Positions 1 to 7,181 of a DNA stretch of 62,834 nucleotides are shown here, piece by piece. The stretch covers positions 1-62,834 of IMG/VR virus record IMGVR_UViG_3300025626_000025, one strand, 5' to 3'. Made by a program: the position numbers and the translations under genes. Position 1 is the stretch's first letter. Each line of letters opens with the position of its first letter. The notes under the pieces were generated by a model. The model saw only the letters and a list, made by a program, of their open reading frames with translations, had not been told where the DNA came from and ran no database searches. The DNA comes from a virus.

Positions 1-1
1 T

Positions 2-55
2 CTTCCTAAGCCCACTAGAGTCTATCCTAGAGGCGATTGGTTGGTCGGCAGTTAA
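2..55 (+). CDS. possible 3' end of an upstream gene (partial)
   Basis: An open frame enters the window and stops at TAA (53-55), giving a tail that reads LPKPTRVYPRGDWLVGS. A second frame (3-86) is also open to a TAG and encodes 27 residues ending NTLDNFFV, so which frame is the real upstream gene cannot be settled here. Neither tail is recognisable. The next gene starts at 96 behind a G-rich stretch (GGGGG at 86-90), so the upstream gene is probably co-transcribed with it. Confidence 0.3.
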   Translation, partial: LPKPTRVYPRGDWLVGS

Positions 56-95
56 GATAAACACACTAGATAATTTCTTTGTATAGGGGGTCAAT

Positions 96-287
96 ATGAA
101 AGAAGAAGATTACACTCATCGACTGGGGTTATTGGAGGATCGACACAAGAACCTTCACTCTGTGATTGAAGCATTAGAAGCTGAAAAAGCACCTGATAAG
201 TACATCAAAAAATTTAAAGTTGACAAACTGAAATTAAAAGATGAGATTTCTATGATTCAAGAACGAATCAGCTTGCAAAAATCTTAA
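96..287 (+). CDS. DUF465 / YdcH-like small coiled-coil protein
   Basis: This 63-residue, highly charged, helical protein has the pattern of the YdcH/DUF465 family: an N-terminal LLEDRHKNLHSVIEALEAEK helix, a short link, then a Lys/Leu-rich helix with LKLKDEI. Members are about 60-75 residues long and form small helical hairpins; their role in phages is unknown. The start at 96 follows a GGGGG-containing leader and no competing start is better placed. The gene lies directly upstream of the exonuclease gene, and the promoter for that next gene overlaps its 3' end. Family assignment rests on pattern recognition only. Confidence 0.6.
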   Translation: MKEEDYTHRLGLLEDRHKNLHSVIEALEAEKAPDKYIKKFKVDKLKLKDEISMIQERISLQKS

Positions 288-301
288 TCATGTGGTATAA
301 T
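273..301 (+). promoter_or_regulatory. sigma-70-type promoter for the DexA-like exonuclease gene
   Basis: TTGCAA (273-278), a 17-bp spacer and a perfect TATAAT (296-301). The -35 box lies inside the end of the preceding gene, and the first downstream gene begins at 332. Confidence 0.6.
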
Positions 302-331
302 TAATGATAATAACCACAAGGAGATATGTTA

Positions 332-970
332 ATGGCAACGCATTTTATATTTGATTTTGAAACTATTGGTACTAACTCTCGTAAAATCCCTGCTATTGAT
401 GTTTCCTATACCACATTCGAATGGGGAAGGTTCACCGAGAACCCATACACATTTAAAGAATTGGTTCTTGGCATGGAACAAAATACATTTGATATTAAAG
501 ATCAAGTTGAGAACCATGGATGTGTATATAGTGCTAGTGACTTGCAGTGGTGGTTGGATCAACCAGCAGCGCTGAGGAAGAACTTGAAGCCATCGCCTGA
601 TAACATGAAAGCAGATCGATTTATCGAAACGCTAGTAGATTACTTACGAAAGAGTGACAAGATCGAATGTTGGTGGTCAAGAGGCAACACATTCGATCCC
701 ATAATTTTGGATCGTATTGCAGAGGACGCAGGCAAGCAACGTTTGCTTAGTCAATACTTAAAGCATTATGCTGTACGTGACACTCGTACATTCATCGATG
801 CAAAATTCAACTTCGATATCGATCCTAATGGGTTTGTGCCTGTTAAGGATGTAGCGAAGTGGGAATACAATTTTAACGCTCATGACAGTAAGCATGATGT
901 GGCGGCTGATATTCTACGGTTGCAATCAATTACTAGGGCAGAACATGATTTGGAGCAAACGGAAATATGA
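332..970 (+). CDS. dexA: DexA-like 3'-5' exonuclease (DEDD fold)
   Basis: This 212-residue protein resembles the T4 exonuclease A (DexA) family of DEDD-fold 3'-5' exonucleases. The Exo I motif is FIFDFET near residues 5-11, giving the metal-binding Asp8 and Glu10. An Exo II-like segment WSRGNTFDPIIL lies around residues 112-123, and an Exo III-like HDSKHDVAADILRL lies near the C terminus. In T4, DexA degrades single-stranded DNA. An in-frame ATG at 326 is only two bases from the AAGGAG ribosome site (318-323), whereas ATG 332 is eight bases away, so 332 is preferred. Its last four bases overlap the glycosyltransferase gene (ATGA), suggesting coupled translation. Substrate preference is inferred from the family. 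Confidence 0.75.
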   Translation: MATHFIFDFETIGTNSRKIPAIDVSYTTFEWGRFTENPYTFKELVLGMEQNTFDIKDQVENHGCVYSASDLQWWLDQPAALRKNLKPSPDNMKADRFIETLVDYLRKSDKIECWWSRGNTFDPIILDRIAEDAGKQRLLSQYLKHYAVRDTRTFIDAKFNFDIDPNGFVPVKDVAKWEYNFNAHDSKHDVAADILRLQSITRAEHDLEQTEI

Positions 971-1821
971 AACTACAAATATCCATCGAAGAACTTCGAA
1001 AACACAAAATCTTTATTGGAACACCAATGTATGGCGGCAACTGTAGTGGTTCGTACACAAAGGCATGCACTGACCTAGCTTTGATGGCAGGTGCTAATGG
1101 TATCGACGTTCGCTTCTACTACTTGTTCAATGAGAGTCTAATCCAAAGAGCAAGAAACTACGTTGTTGATGAGTTCTTACGCTCTGACTGTACACATCTT
1201 GTCTTTATTGATTCCGATATCGCATTTGACCCTCGTGACGTACTAGGTTTGATTGCAATTCAAGTATCTGATCCTAAGTTCAACATTGTGACAGGTCCTT
1301 ATCCCAAGAAAACTATTGCATGGGAGAAGGTAAAGAAAGCAGTTGAAATTGGCAAAGCAGATGATACACCATTTGCACTAGATCAGTATACAGCGGATTA
1401 TGTTTTTAATCCAATTAACAAACTTGCCAGTTTTAATCTTGCTGAGCCTTTGGAAGTTGGTGAGGCAGGGACAGGATTTATGTGTATTCCACGTGATACA
1501 CTAGAGAAATACAAAGAAGCATATCCATACTTGTCTTATAAGCCAGATCATATTAGAACTGACAACTTCGATGGCACACGTGAGATCACAGCATTCTTTG
1601 ACTGTATTATCGATCCTAAAACAAAACGCTATCTGAGCGAAGACTATTTCTTCTGCCAAAAGTCGCGTGAAATTGGTATGCAAGTATGGATGTGTCCATG
1701 GATGCAGATCAATCATATCGGCTCTTACATCTTTAAGGGCAACATGGCGGCTATTGGTTCACTAGGTGTATCAGCTACGGCTGATAAGTCAGCTAGTAAG
1801 AAATCTTATAAAAAAGATTGA
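967..1821 (+). CDS. GT-A-type glycosyltransferase
   Basis: This 284-residue protein has the look of phage glycosyltransferases with a GT-A fold. It opens with KIFIGTPMYGGNCSGSYT, has a region NESLIQRARNYVVDEFL, and then the metal-binding DXD-type motif in HLVFIDSDIAFDP (around residues 78-90). A later EDYFFCQKSREIG followed by MQINHIGSYIFKG is typical of the acceptor/metal C-terminal part, where the His would be the last ligand. Possible targets are modified phage DNA bases, virion proteins or host surface sugars; the sequence does not decide. It overlaps the exonuclease gene by four bases. Its TGA stop codon forms part of the TTGACA -35 box of the following clamp gene. Confidence 0.75.
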   Translation: MKLQISIEELRKHKIFIGTPMYGGNCSGSYTKACTDLALMAGANGIDVRFYYLFNESLIQRARNYVVDEFLRSDCTHLVFIDSDIAFDPRDVLGLIAIQVSDPKFNIVTGPYPKKTIAWEKVKKAVEIGKADDTPFALDQYTADYVFNPINKLASFNLAEPLEVGEAGTGFMCIPRDTLEKYKEAYPYLSYKPDHIRTDNFDGTREITAFFDCIIDPKTKRYLSEDYFFCQKSREIGMQVWMCPWMQINHIGSYIFKGNMAAIGSLGVSATADKSASKKSYKKD

Positions 1822-1849
1822 CAAGATTAATGATGTGTGTTAATCTTGT
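1818..1849 (+). promoter_or_regulatory. promoter of the clamp gene with embedded inverted repeat
   Basis: TTGACA (1818-1823) contains the TGA stop of the glycosyltransferase gene. A 17-bp spacer leads to TAATCT (1841-1846). A perfect 10-bp inverted repeat, ACAAGATTAA (1821-1830) and TTAATCTTGT (1840-1849), covers the spacer and the -10 box. This could be an operator or a cruciform/hairpin. Confidence 0.5.
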
Positions 1850-1877
1850 TAAATAAACAAAACTTGGAGACTATATA

Positions 1878-2540
1878 ATGAAATTTTCTGAACGAACTCT
1901 GACGATACTTAAGAGTTTTTCCACTATCAACAAGTCTATCTTGATGGAGCAAGGGAATACGCTTAAGACTATTACGCCAGAAAAAACCTTGATCGCAAAG
2001 GCGACTATTGCTGATAGCATTCCGTCCCAAGCGTGTATCTACGATTTATCACGATTTCTATCTATTTTGGGTCTTTATAATGATCCTGATGTAGAATTCC
2101 ATGATAAATACTTCGTGATTACTCAAGGCAAACAGCGTACTAAATATGTATTCGCAGACATCTCTATGATTCATGCGGCTCCTACCAAGGAGATTGAATT
2201 GCCGACTAAAGATGTTGAAGTGAATGTTACATGGAATGACCTTCAATCGGTAATCAAAGCGGCGGGTGTACTTCAATTCCAAGAAGTGGCATTTGTCGGA
2301 GAGGAAGGTAAGATTTACCTCAAGGCAATCAGCAGTACCGATACAGGGGCTGATGATTATGGTATTGAAATTGGTGAAACCAATGATACCTTTAAGGTTA
2401 TCATCAAGACAGAAAACCTTAAGCTATTGCCTCAAGACTATAGCGTAACTCTATGCGCAAAAGGCATTTCTGAGTTTAAAAGCCCAGATGCTACATACTA
2501 TGTGGCAATCGATACCAAATCAACTTATAATAAAGGATAG
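1878..2540 (+). CDS. 45: sliding clamp, DNA polymerase accessory protein (T4 gp45)
   Basis: At 220 residues this matches the T4 gp45 clamp (228 residues), which trimerises around DNA, tethers the replicative polymerase, and in T4 activates late transcription with gp33 and gp55. The N terminus MKFSERTLTILKSFSTINKSILMEQGNTLKTI and the pattern of two repeated clamp folds with a YFVITQGKQRTKYVFAD strand are typical of gp45. The start lies behind CTTGGAG (1863-1869). The immediately following genes encode its loader subunits, gp44 and gp62, as in T4. A promoter with an inverted repeat lies upstream. The many TATAAATA late promoters in this window fit a clamp-dependent late system. Confidence 0.88.
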   Translation: MKFSERTLTILKSFSTINKSILMEQGNTLKTITPEKTLIAKATIADSIPSQACIYDLSRFLSILGLYNDPDVEFHDKYFVITQGKQRTKYVFADISMIHAAPTKEIELPTKDVEVNVTWNDLQSVIKAAGVLQFQEVAFVGEEGKIYLKAISSTDTGADDYGIEIGETNDTFKVIIKTENLKLLPQDYSVTLCAKGISEFKSPDATYYVAIDTKSTYNKG

Positions 2541-2545
2541 ATAAT

Positions 2546-2806
2546 ATGAGTGAACAAGAGCAACAACAAGAACCTGTACAAATTTCATTGCAAGATATTG
2601 CAACTGTGGTACAATTGATCGACATCGTGAGTCGTCGTGGTGGCATCGAAGGCCGTGAACTAGCAGGTGTAGGTATGCTACGCAATAAGCTAGAGATGTT
2701 CCTACAGCAAAACGCACCGCAAGGTGAAGCACCTGAGGGTAACATGCCAGATGCACCAGCAGACGTCCCAGCAGATGCGCCAATGGCTGACAAAGTAGTC
2801 AGTTAA
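2546..2806 (+). CDS. hypothetical protein between gp45 and gp44
   Basis: This 86-residue protein starts five bases after the gp45 stop, behind AAAGGA. It is Glu/Gln-rich at the N terminus (SEQEQQQEPVQ), has a central helix LQDIATVVQLIDIVSRRGGIEGRELAGVGMLRNKLEMFL, and ends in an Ala/Pro/Asp-rich low-complexity tail. Small proteins with this central segment are common next to replication genes in marine T4-like phages, but I know of no function. Its position in the gp45-gp44-gp62 cluster suggests a replication or clamp-related role, which is inference only. Confidence 0.6.
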   Translation: MSEQEQQQEPVQISLQDIATVVQLIDIVSRRGGIEGRELAGVGMLRNKLEMFLQQNAPQGEAPEGNMPDAPADVPADAPMADKVVS

Positions 2807-2807
2807 G

Positions 2808-2848
2808 AATAAGCGATGTAGGCTCTCGCTATAAACCTACAACTTATT
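2808..2848 (+). promoter_or_regulatory. two-part hairpin in the leader of the gp44 gene
   Basis: AATAAG (2808-2813) pairs with CTTATT (2843-2848), and TGTAGG (2817-2822) pairs with CCTACA (2836-2841). The stem is followed by TTATATTATG, so it could be a weak terminator or an RNA structure controlling gp44 translation, for example as a repressor site. There is no strong ribosome site between this hairpin and the gp44 start. Confidence 0.45.
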
Positions 2849-2855
2849 TTATATT

Positions 2856-3827
2856 ATGATGAATGGTGATGACATGGCTATAGATGCAAAGACGAATGAA
2901 GTATTGTGGGTCGAGAAGTACAGACCACAGCGAGTAGATGATACGATCCTCAGCCCAAAGCTGAAGACAACTTTTAAGAAGTTTATCGAAGACGATAGTG
3001 TACCAAACCTTTTACTCTCTGGTGGCCCAGGTGTTGGTAAAACAACTGTCGCAAAAGCTATGCTTGATGAAATGGGTTGTGATTACATTATCAAGAACGG
3101 CTCTTTGGATATGAGCATCGACACCCTACGTTATGATATCTCTGCATATGCATCCGCTGTATCTCTTGCAGGTGGTCGTAAGTATGTGATCCTTGATGAA
3201 GCAGACTATCTAAGTGCTTCTAAAATCCAACCAGCACTACGCAACTTTATCGAAGAATACTCTTCAAACTGTGGGTTTATCTTCACTTGTAATTTTAAGA
3301 ACCGTATGATTGCGCCACTTCGTAGTCGTTTGTCTGAAGTAGACTTTACCATTCAGAATAGTGATAAGCCAAAACTAGCGGCTTCGTTCTACAAACGTGT
3401 ACTAGAAATCTTAAACAACGAACAGGTAGACTACGACAACAAGGTTGTTGCCAAGGTTGTGGAACAACACTTCCCTGATTTCCGTCGTGTTCTGACTGAA
3501 CTGCAATCATATGCGGCTGCTGGCAAAATTGATGAAGGTATCTTTGTTAATCTCAAGCAAGAGTCTCTTGAAGAAGCATTCCGTATGTTGAAGGTAAAAG
3601 ACTGGACTAATCTACGTAAATGGGTTGCAAAGAACTCTGACCAAGACATGAATGAGATGTTCCGTCGTATCTATGATATGGCACAAGATAAGGTCGAGTT
3701 GCGTAGTCTCCCAGGGTTTGTGGTGACTATTGCTGATTACATGGATAAGGCTACACGTTGCGCTGACCTAGAAATCAATATGGTTGCGTTTATGTCTGAA
3801 GTTATGATGGAAGCTGAGTACAAGTAA
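2856..3827 (+). CDS. 44: clamp loader large subunit, AAA+ ATPase (T4 gp44)
   Basis: This 323-residue AAA+ ATPase loads the gp45 clamp onto primer-template DNA together with gp62. Visible motifs, counting from ATG 2856, are the N-terminal VEKYRPQ, Walker A GGPGVGKT (56-63), Walker B YVILDEADYL (110-119) and the LRSRL arginine-finger motif around 155-159. Length and motif order agree with T4 gp44 (319 residues). The start could be 2856 or the in-frame ATG at 2874 (MAIDAKTNEVLWVEKYRPQ). The second gives a length closer to T4, but both have weak ribosome sites behind a leader hairpin. The stop overlaps the start of the next gene. Confidence 0.9.
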   Translation: MMNGDDMAIDAKTNEVLWVEKYRPQRVDDTILSPKLKTTFKKFIEDDSVPNLLLSGGPGVGKTTVAKAMLDEMGCDYIIKNGSLDMSIDTLRYDISAYASAVSLAGGRKYVILDEADYLSASKIQPALRNFIEEYSSNCGFIFTCNFKNRMIAPLRSRLSEVDFTIQNSDKPKLAASFYKRVLEILNNEQVDYDNKVVAKVVEQHFPDFRRVLTELQSYAAAGKIDEGIFVNLKQESLEEAFRMLKVKDWTNLRKWVAKNSDQDMNEMFRRIYDMAQDKVELRSLPGFVVTIADYMDKATRCADLEINMVAFMSEVMMEAEYK

Positions 3828-4036
3828 TGGGTTGGTGGAATAAACTCCCAACAGACAGCAAAGTTGTCTGTTGGGAGTGCAAAGAGAAAATACCAAAAAA
3901 AGATATTAACACAGTTAATGTCGATACACAGGATGGACAATTAAGCTTGAAACTTTGCGCATCCTGTGCTATACCGTTTAATGATATGTTGAAAGATTTG
4001 GAGAATACAATTGCCGAAAGAAATAACACCTTTTGA
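3827..4036 (+). CDS. small zinc-ribbon-like protein
   Basis: This 69-residue protein starts on the last base of the gp44 gene and overlaps the gp62 start by 26 bases, so the three are translationally linked. Two CXXC knuckles, CWEC near residues 15-18 and CASC near 44-47, suggest one zinc ion bound by four cysteines. The C-terminal helix ends LKDLENTIAERNNTF. Small zinc-ribbon proteins often bind nucleic acid or RNA polymerase, but nothing here identifies the target. T4 has no gene between 44 and 62, so this insertion inside the loader operon is notable. Confidence 0.65.
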   Translation: MGWWNKLPTDSKVVCWECKEKIPKKDINTVNVDTQDGQLSLKLCASCAIPFNDMLKDLENTIAERNNTF

Positions 4037-4406
4037 TTTCATGAATGCGGCTTCGTTCTCTAAGGACGATCTCATTAATGATCATGATATCCCAGAGCAA
4101 GCTGAAAAGCTGTACATACCTTATATTGTCAACCGTGGCTTCTCGAACTTCGAAGATACAATTCTACATGCAAATGAGATGAACATGCGCCCTGAGTTGT
4201 TTAATGGCGCTCAGTTCGACTACTATCGTGGGGCTTTGCGTAAACGTAAACGTTTCTCTAAGTGGAACAAACCAGATGTGGATAAAGACCTAGATGCACT
4301 CCAAGAAGTGTATGGTTGTAACCGCACTGTCGCTAAAATGTACAAGAAGGCGCTTAATGTTCAACAGATTGAACAAGTCCGTGCAAAGTTAGAAACAGGG
4401 GGGTAG
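4011..4406 (+). CDS. 62: clamp loader small subunit (T4 gp62)
   Basis: This 131-residue protein follows gp44 as in T4 and resembles marine-phage gp62 proteins. It begins PKEITPFDFMNAASFSK, contains YIPYIVNRGFSNFEDTILHANEMN, and ends with a basic helical region around FDYYRGALRKRKRFSKW. Gp62 completes the clamp loader with gp44 and has no ATPase motif. The start is TTG at 4011, placed by GGAG (4000-4003) seven bases upstream, and lies inside the zinc-ribbon gene. T4 gp62 is longer (187 residues), but short versions are usual in cyanophage-like genomes. Confidence 0.75.
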   Translation: MPKEITPFDFMNAASFSKDDLINDHDIPEQAEKLYIPYIVNRGFSNFEDTILHANEMNMRPELFNGAQFDYYRGALRKRKRFSKWNKPDVDKDLDALQEVYGCNRTVAKMYKKALNVQQIEQVRAKLETGG

Positions 4407-4496
4407 AGAAAAGCTAATTTAGATAAATATATCCGATGGTCGAAAAATTTGATGATCAGCATAACATAATAATAATAAAAAAAGGTGCTTTGGATT

Positions 4497-4901
4497 ATGA
4501 ACTCAGAAGATATATTTAAAGGCGTAGGTATTGAGATTACTCTCCCCACGCCAGATAGTTTCCTTAAGGTAAAAGAAACTCTCACACGAATTGGCATTTC
4601 GTCAAGAAAAGAAAAAACACTGTACCAAACTTGTCATATCTTGCATAAACAAGGTAGATATGCTATACTACACTTTAAGGAACTCTTCATACTAGATGGT
4701 AAGACAGATACCTTTATCGACGAAGACGCATCAAGAAGAAATACTATTGTTAATCTTTTAGAGGAGTGGGGATTGGTTGCTGTTGTTGAAACAGAGAAAG
4801 CCCAAGACCCTGTAGCTCAGCTAAATCAAATCAAAATCTTATCTCATAAAGAGAAAGGTAATTGGACTTTACAGCCCAAGTATAACATCGGAAAGAAGTG
4901 A
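4497..4901 (+). CDS. regA: RegA translational repressor of early genes
   Basis: This 134-residue protein aligns closely with T4 RegA, which binds early phage mRNAs near their start codons and blocks translation. Shared stretches are FLKVKETLTRIGI, KTLYQTCHILHKQG, ILHFKELF, RRNTIVNLLEEWGL and the C-terminal WTLQPKYNIG. GTG 4485 opens the frame, but ATG 4497 follows AAAGGTG (4481-4487) at good spacing and is preferred; the product then has about ten extra N-terminal residues compared with T4. The gene lies just after gp62, the T4 order. A GATAAATA late-promoter-like octamer lies at 4422-4429 in the 90-bp gap. Confidence 0.92.
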   Translation: MNSEDIFKGVGIEITLPTPDSFLKVKETLTRIGISSRKEKTLYQTCHILHKQGRYAILHFKELFILDGKTDTFIDEDASRRNTIVNLLEEWGLVAVVETEKAQDPVAQLNQIKILSHKEKGNWTLQPKYNIGKK

Positions 4902-4902
4902 A

Positions 4903-5409
4903 ATGAATATTTATAGAATGAATGAAAATGCAGAGCTACCTGAGTATGCTACTAAAGGCTCAGCTTGTTTTGATATTAAAGCATGTTTTAAGAATGGTGA
5001 TATGCTAAAGGGTTACAACTCTTGGAATAAGTCCCAAAATGTTGCAGTCAAGGGCGTGTCCACCGACAAAGATGCTTTTCAGTTGCCACCAGGAATTCGG
5101 GTTCTAATACCCACAGGATTGATTTTCGACGTACCAGAGAAACATGTTATGAAACTATACATTCGCTCTGGTTCAGCCTTCAAGAAAGGTTTGTCATTAG
5201 CAAATGGCACAGGTATTATTGATTCAGACTACACACTAGAAACGTTTGTTATGTTACAAAACAATACCGATAGTCTTGTCAAGATCACTAATGGTGATCG
5301 TGTAGCTCAAGGTTTAGTTGAAAAAGTTATCCAACAAAAATTTACAGAAACAACAAAACCAATGGAGTTGACAGAACGCGATGGGGGTTTCGGTTCAACA
5401 GGAGAATAA
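4903..5409 (+). CDS. dut: deoxyuridine 5'-triphosphate nucleotidohydrolase (dUTPase)
   Basis: This 168-residue trimeric-type dUTPase converts dUTP to dUMP, keeping uracil out of phage DNA and feeding dTMP synthesis. All five family motifs can be seen: GSACFDIKA (motif 1), IRSGSAFKKGL (2), NGTGIIDSDYTLE (3), NGDRVAQGLVEKV (4) and the C-terminal RDGGFGSTG (5). An insert of about 25 residues between motifs 1 and 2 (KNGDMLKGYNSWNKSQ) is longer than in bacterial Dut and common in phages. It starts one base after the regA stop, inside the same transcription unit. Confidence 0.92.
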   Translation: MNIYRMNENAELPEYATKGSACFDIKACFKNGDMLKGYNSWNKSQNVAVKGVSTDKDAFQLPPGIRVLIPTGLIFDVPEKHVMKLYIRSGSAFKKGLSLANGTGIIDSDYTLETFVMLQNNTDSLVKITNGDRVAQGLVEKVIQQKFTETTKPMELTERDGGFGSTGE

Positions 5410-5412
5410 GCT

Positions 5413-5730
5413 ATGCTTAAATACTTACTACCGATTACCCTACTTTCTGCAACAGTAGTTGTGGCTCAAGAACAAGAAGTGCCACCTTTCCAAGCAGTAC
5501 AATCTTGCGCAACGTTTGCCAACGTGGCAGAACAAACATCAAAATACGGCGAAACAATATTGTTTAATGGTAAGATGTTACAACAACACGCAAGTGGTCA
5601 ATTCGTGAATTCTGAAATGATTTTCACTACCAATCAAGATACAGGCACTTGGACTTTAGTTGCGTTGTATCAAAATGGTTGGGCATGCATGGTAGCTAAC
5701 GGTAGTGATTTTGTGCCATATACCAATTAA
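5413..5730 (+). CDS. small secreted protein with signal peptide
   Basis: This 105-residue protein begins with a clear Sec signal peptide, MLKYLLPITLLSATVVVAQ, with a likely cut after VVA. The mature part has two cysteines (CATFANVAEQ and WACMVANG) that could form a disulfide, and strands such as TTNQDTGTWTLVALYQNGWACM. Similar short periplasmic proteins of unknown role are found in marine phages. It is preceded by AGGAG and starts four bases after dut, so it is probably expressed with it. An envelope role, for example superinfection exclusion, is only a guess. Confidence 0.7.
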   Translation: MLKYLLPITLLSATVVVAQEQEVPPFQAVQSCATFANVAEQTSKYGETILFNGKMLQQHASGQFVNSEMIFTTNQDTGTWTLVALYQNGWACMVANGSDFVPYTN

Positions 5731-5754
5731 TTTGGTATTCTGGTGAAAATGTTT

Positions 5755-5762
5755 TATAAATA
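5755..5762 (+). promoter_or_regulatory. T4-type late promoter before hsp20
   Basis: Exact TATAAATA octamer, 60 bases before the Hsp20 start, in the gap after the secreted-protein gene. Confidence 0.7.
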
Positions 5763-5821
5763 ATTGCGTGATGCCTAATGGGTCACGCACATTAATCTTG
5801 CTTAATAAAGGAGATAGCAAA

Positions 5822-6265
5822 ATGAATACACGTAGAATTACAACTGATTTTTTAAATGATCCATTCTTAATCGGCTTTGACCGAATGATTGAAAGAATGA
5901 GAGACACAACCCCAAATCAACAGGCTTACCCACCCTACAACATCGTCAAGGTAGACGATGACCAATATGAATTGCAGTTAGCAATTGCTGGGTTCACCTA
6001 TGACGATCTTGATATTCAGATCAAAGAAGGGGTACTAACAATCGAAGGTAAACAGGAAGCCACAGATGAGAAGCATTACATCCATCGTGGAATTTCTGGA
6101 CGTTCCTTCTCAAGAGTTTTCACATTAGCTGATACAGTTGTTGTGATGGGCGCTGACCTTATTGATGGTATTTTAACCGTCAAGTTGGAAAACGTAATAC
6201 CAGAAGCAAAGAAACCTCGTAAAATTGAAATCAATCGTGCGGAACCTCAGCTTCTAAAGGGGTGA
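5822..6265 (+). CDS. Hsp20 / small heat-shock protein (alpha-crystallin type)
   Basis: This 147-residue IbpA-like small heat-shock protein holds unfolded proteins in an ATP-independent way. It has an N-terminal DPFLIGFDRMIERM, the alpha-crystallin core from about residue 36 (YPPYNIVKVDDDQYELQLAIAGF through DLDIQIKEGVLTIEGK), the GISGRSFSRVFTL segment, and DLIDGILTVKLENVIPE. An upstream in-frame ATG (5768) is ignored because AAAGGAG (5808-5814) lies just before 5822. Hsp20 genes are common in T4-like marine phages. Here the exact late-promoter octamer upstream suggests late expression, so it may assist virion assembly. A strong terminator follows. Confidence 0.9.
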   Translation: MNTRRITTDFLNDPFLIGFDRMIERMRDTTPNQQAYPPYNIVKVDDDQYELQLAIAGFTYDDLDIQIKEGVLTIEGKQEATDEKHYIHRGISGRSFSRVFTLADTVVVMGADLIDGILTVKLENVIPEAKKPRKIEINRAEPQLLKG

Positions 6266-6280
6266 TGTCCTAAGCATCAG

Positions 6281-6309
6281 TGGGAAGGCAACCGCCTTCC
6301 CATTTTTTT
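6281..6309 (+). terminator. rho-independent terminator after hsp20
   Basis: Perfect 9-bp stem TGGGAAGGC (6281-6289) / GCCTTCCCA (6294-6302), loop AACC, followed by seven T. Confidence 0.92.
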
Positions 6310-6335
6310 ATAATATGTGCTAATACCATATTTAC

Positions 6336-6364
6336 TTGACAGATTATAGTCATTATGATATAAT
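6336..6364 (+). promoter_or_regulatory. consensus sigma-70 promoter
   Basis: Perfect TTGACA (6336-6341), 17-bp spacer, perfect TATAAT (6359-6364), located just after a terminator and driving the metallophosphoesterase gene and those after it. Confidence 0.88.
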
Positions 6365-6401
6365 ATAGGTACATTTAAATTATGTAAGGAGATTAACACT
6401 A

Positions 6402-7181
6402 ATGGCAGGTAAAACAGCAGTTGTGTTTTCATGCGCCCATAGTGACCCTCAAGTTAGCAACGAGCGATTTGATTGGTTGGGCGAATTAATCTGGGACGTA
6501 AAACCTGACTACGTTGTAGATTTAGGTGACGGTGCAGATATGCGGTCACTGAACAGTTTTGATTCAGCCAAGGCTCCGAAGAATTTCGTAAGCCAAAGCT
6601 ATGAAGCAGACATTGAATGCTACAACGAAGCAATGGATCGTATGCGTATTAAGTTTAAAGCTAATAAACGCAAACGTCCTGCATATTACGGATTTGAAGG
6701 CAATCACGAGACTAGGATTAGAAGAGCTATCGCAATGGACCCTCGCATCGAAGGTGAGAAGTACGGTATTTCTTTCAAGCATCTTGGTACAGACACTTGG
6801 TTCGACGAATACCACGAGTATGAACATGACGCACCTGCTATCTATGATTATGATGGTGTTAGTTATGCTCATTTCTTTACTAATGGTTATCGTCCAATGT
6901 CTGGTGTAAACCATGCTGCGGGTATTCTAGCTAAGCGCTTTGGTAGCGCAACTTGTGGTCACAGTCATAAGCGTGATATGAAAATTCGAGATGATGTGCA
7001 TCCTTATGGCGCAATCGGCTTAGTTGCAGGTTGTTATAAAGGCGCACCAGAAGGTTGGGCTGGACAGATGAATAAAGAATGGTGGTCTGGCGTTGTTATC
7101 AAACGTGAAATCGAGAATGGCATGTATGAGCCAGAATTTGTTTCACAAGAAAGGCTAAAAACAACTTATGGTAAAAAGTGA
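6402..7181 (+). CDS. calcineurin-like metallophosphoesterase
   Basis: This 259-residue protein has the motif set of two-metal phosphoesterases: SCAHSDP (residues 10-16, the usual D-X-H site), VVDLGDGADM (GD motif), GFEGNHETR (GNHE motif) and ATCGHSHKRD (GHXH motif). The first motif lacks its usual Asp, with Cys11 in that place, so metal site 1 may be altered. Closely similar proteins occur in marine myoviruses; suggested substrates for the family are cyclic nucleotides, phosphoproteins or nucleic acid ends, but none can be picked here. A perfect sigma-70 promoter upstream suggests early expression. The last 14 bases overlap the next gene. Confidence 0.85.
   Translation: MAGKTAVVFSCAHSDPQVSNERFDWLGELIWDVKPDYVVDLGDGADMRSLNSFDSAKAPKNFVSQSYEADIECYNEAMDRMRIKFKANKRKRPAYYGFEGNHETRIRRAIAMDPRIEGEKYGISFKHLGTDTWFDEYHEYEHDAPAIYDYDGVSYAHFFTNGYRPMSGVNHAAGILAKRFGSATCGHSHKRDMKIRDDVHPYGAIGLVAGCYKGAPEGWAGQMNKEWWSGVVIKREIENGMYEPEFVSQERLKTTYGKK

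Noticed and set aside
4485-4496. GTG 4485 as the regA start
   Set aside because: It lies inside the AAAGGTG ribosome site that serves ATG 4497.
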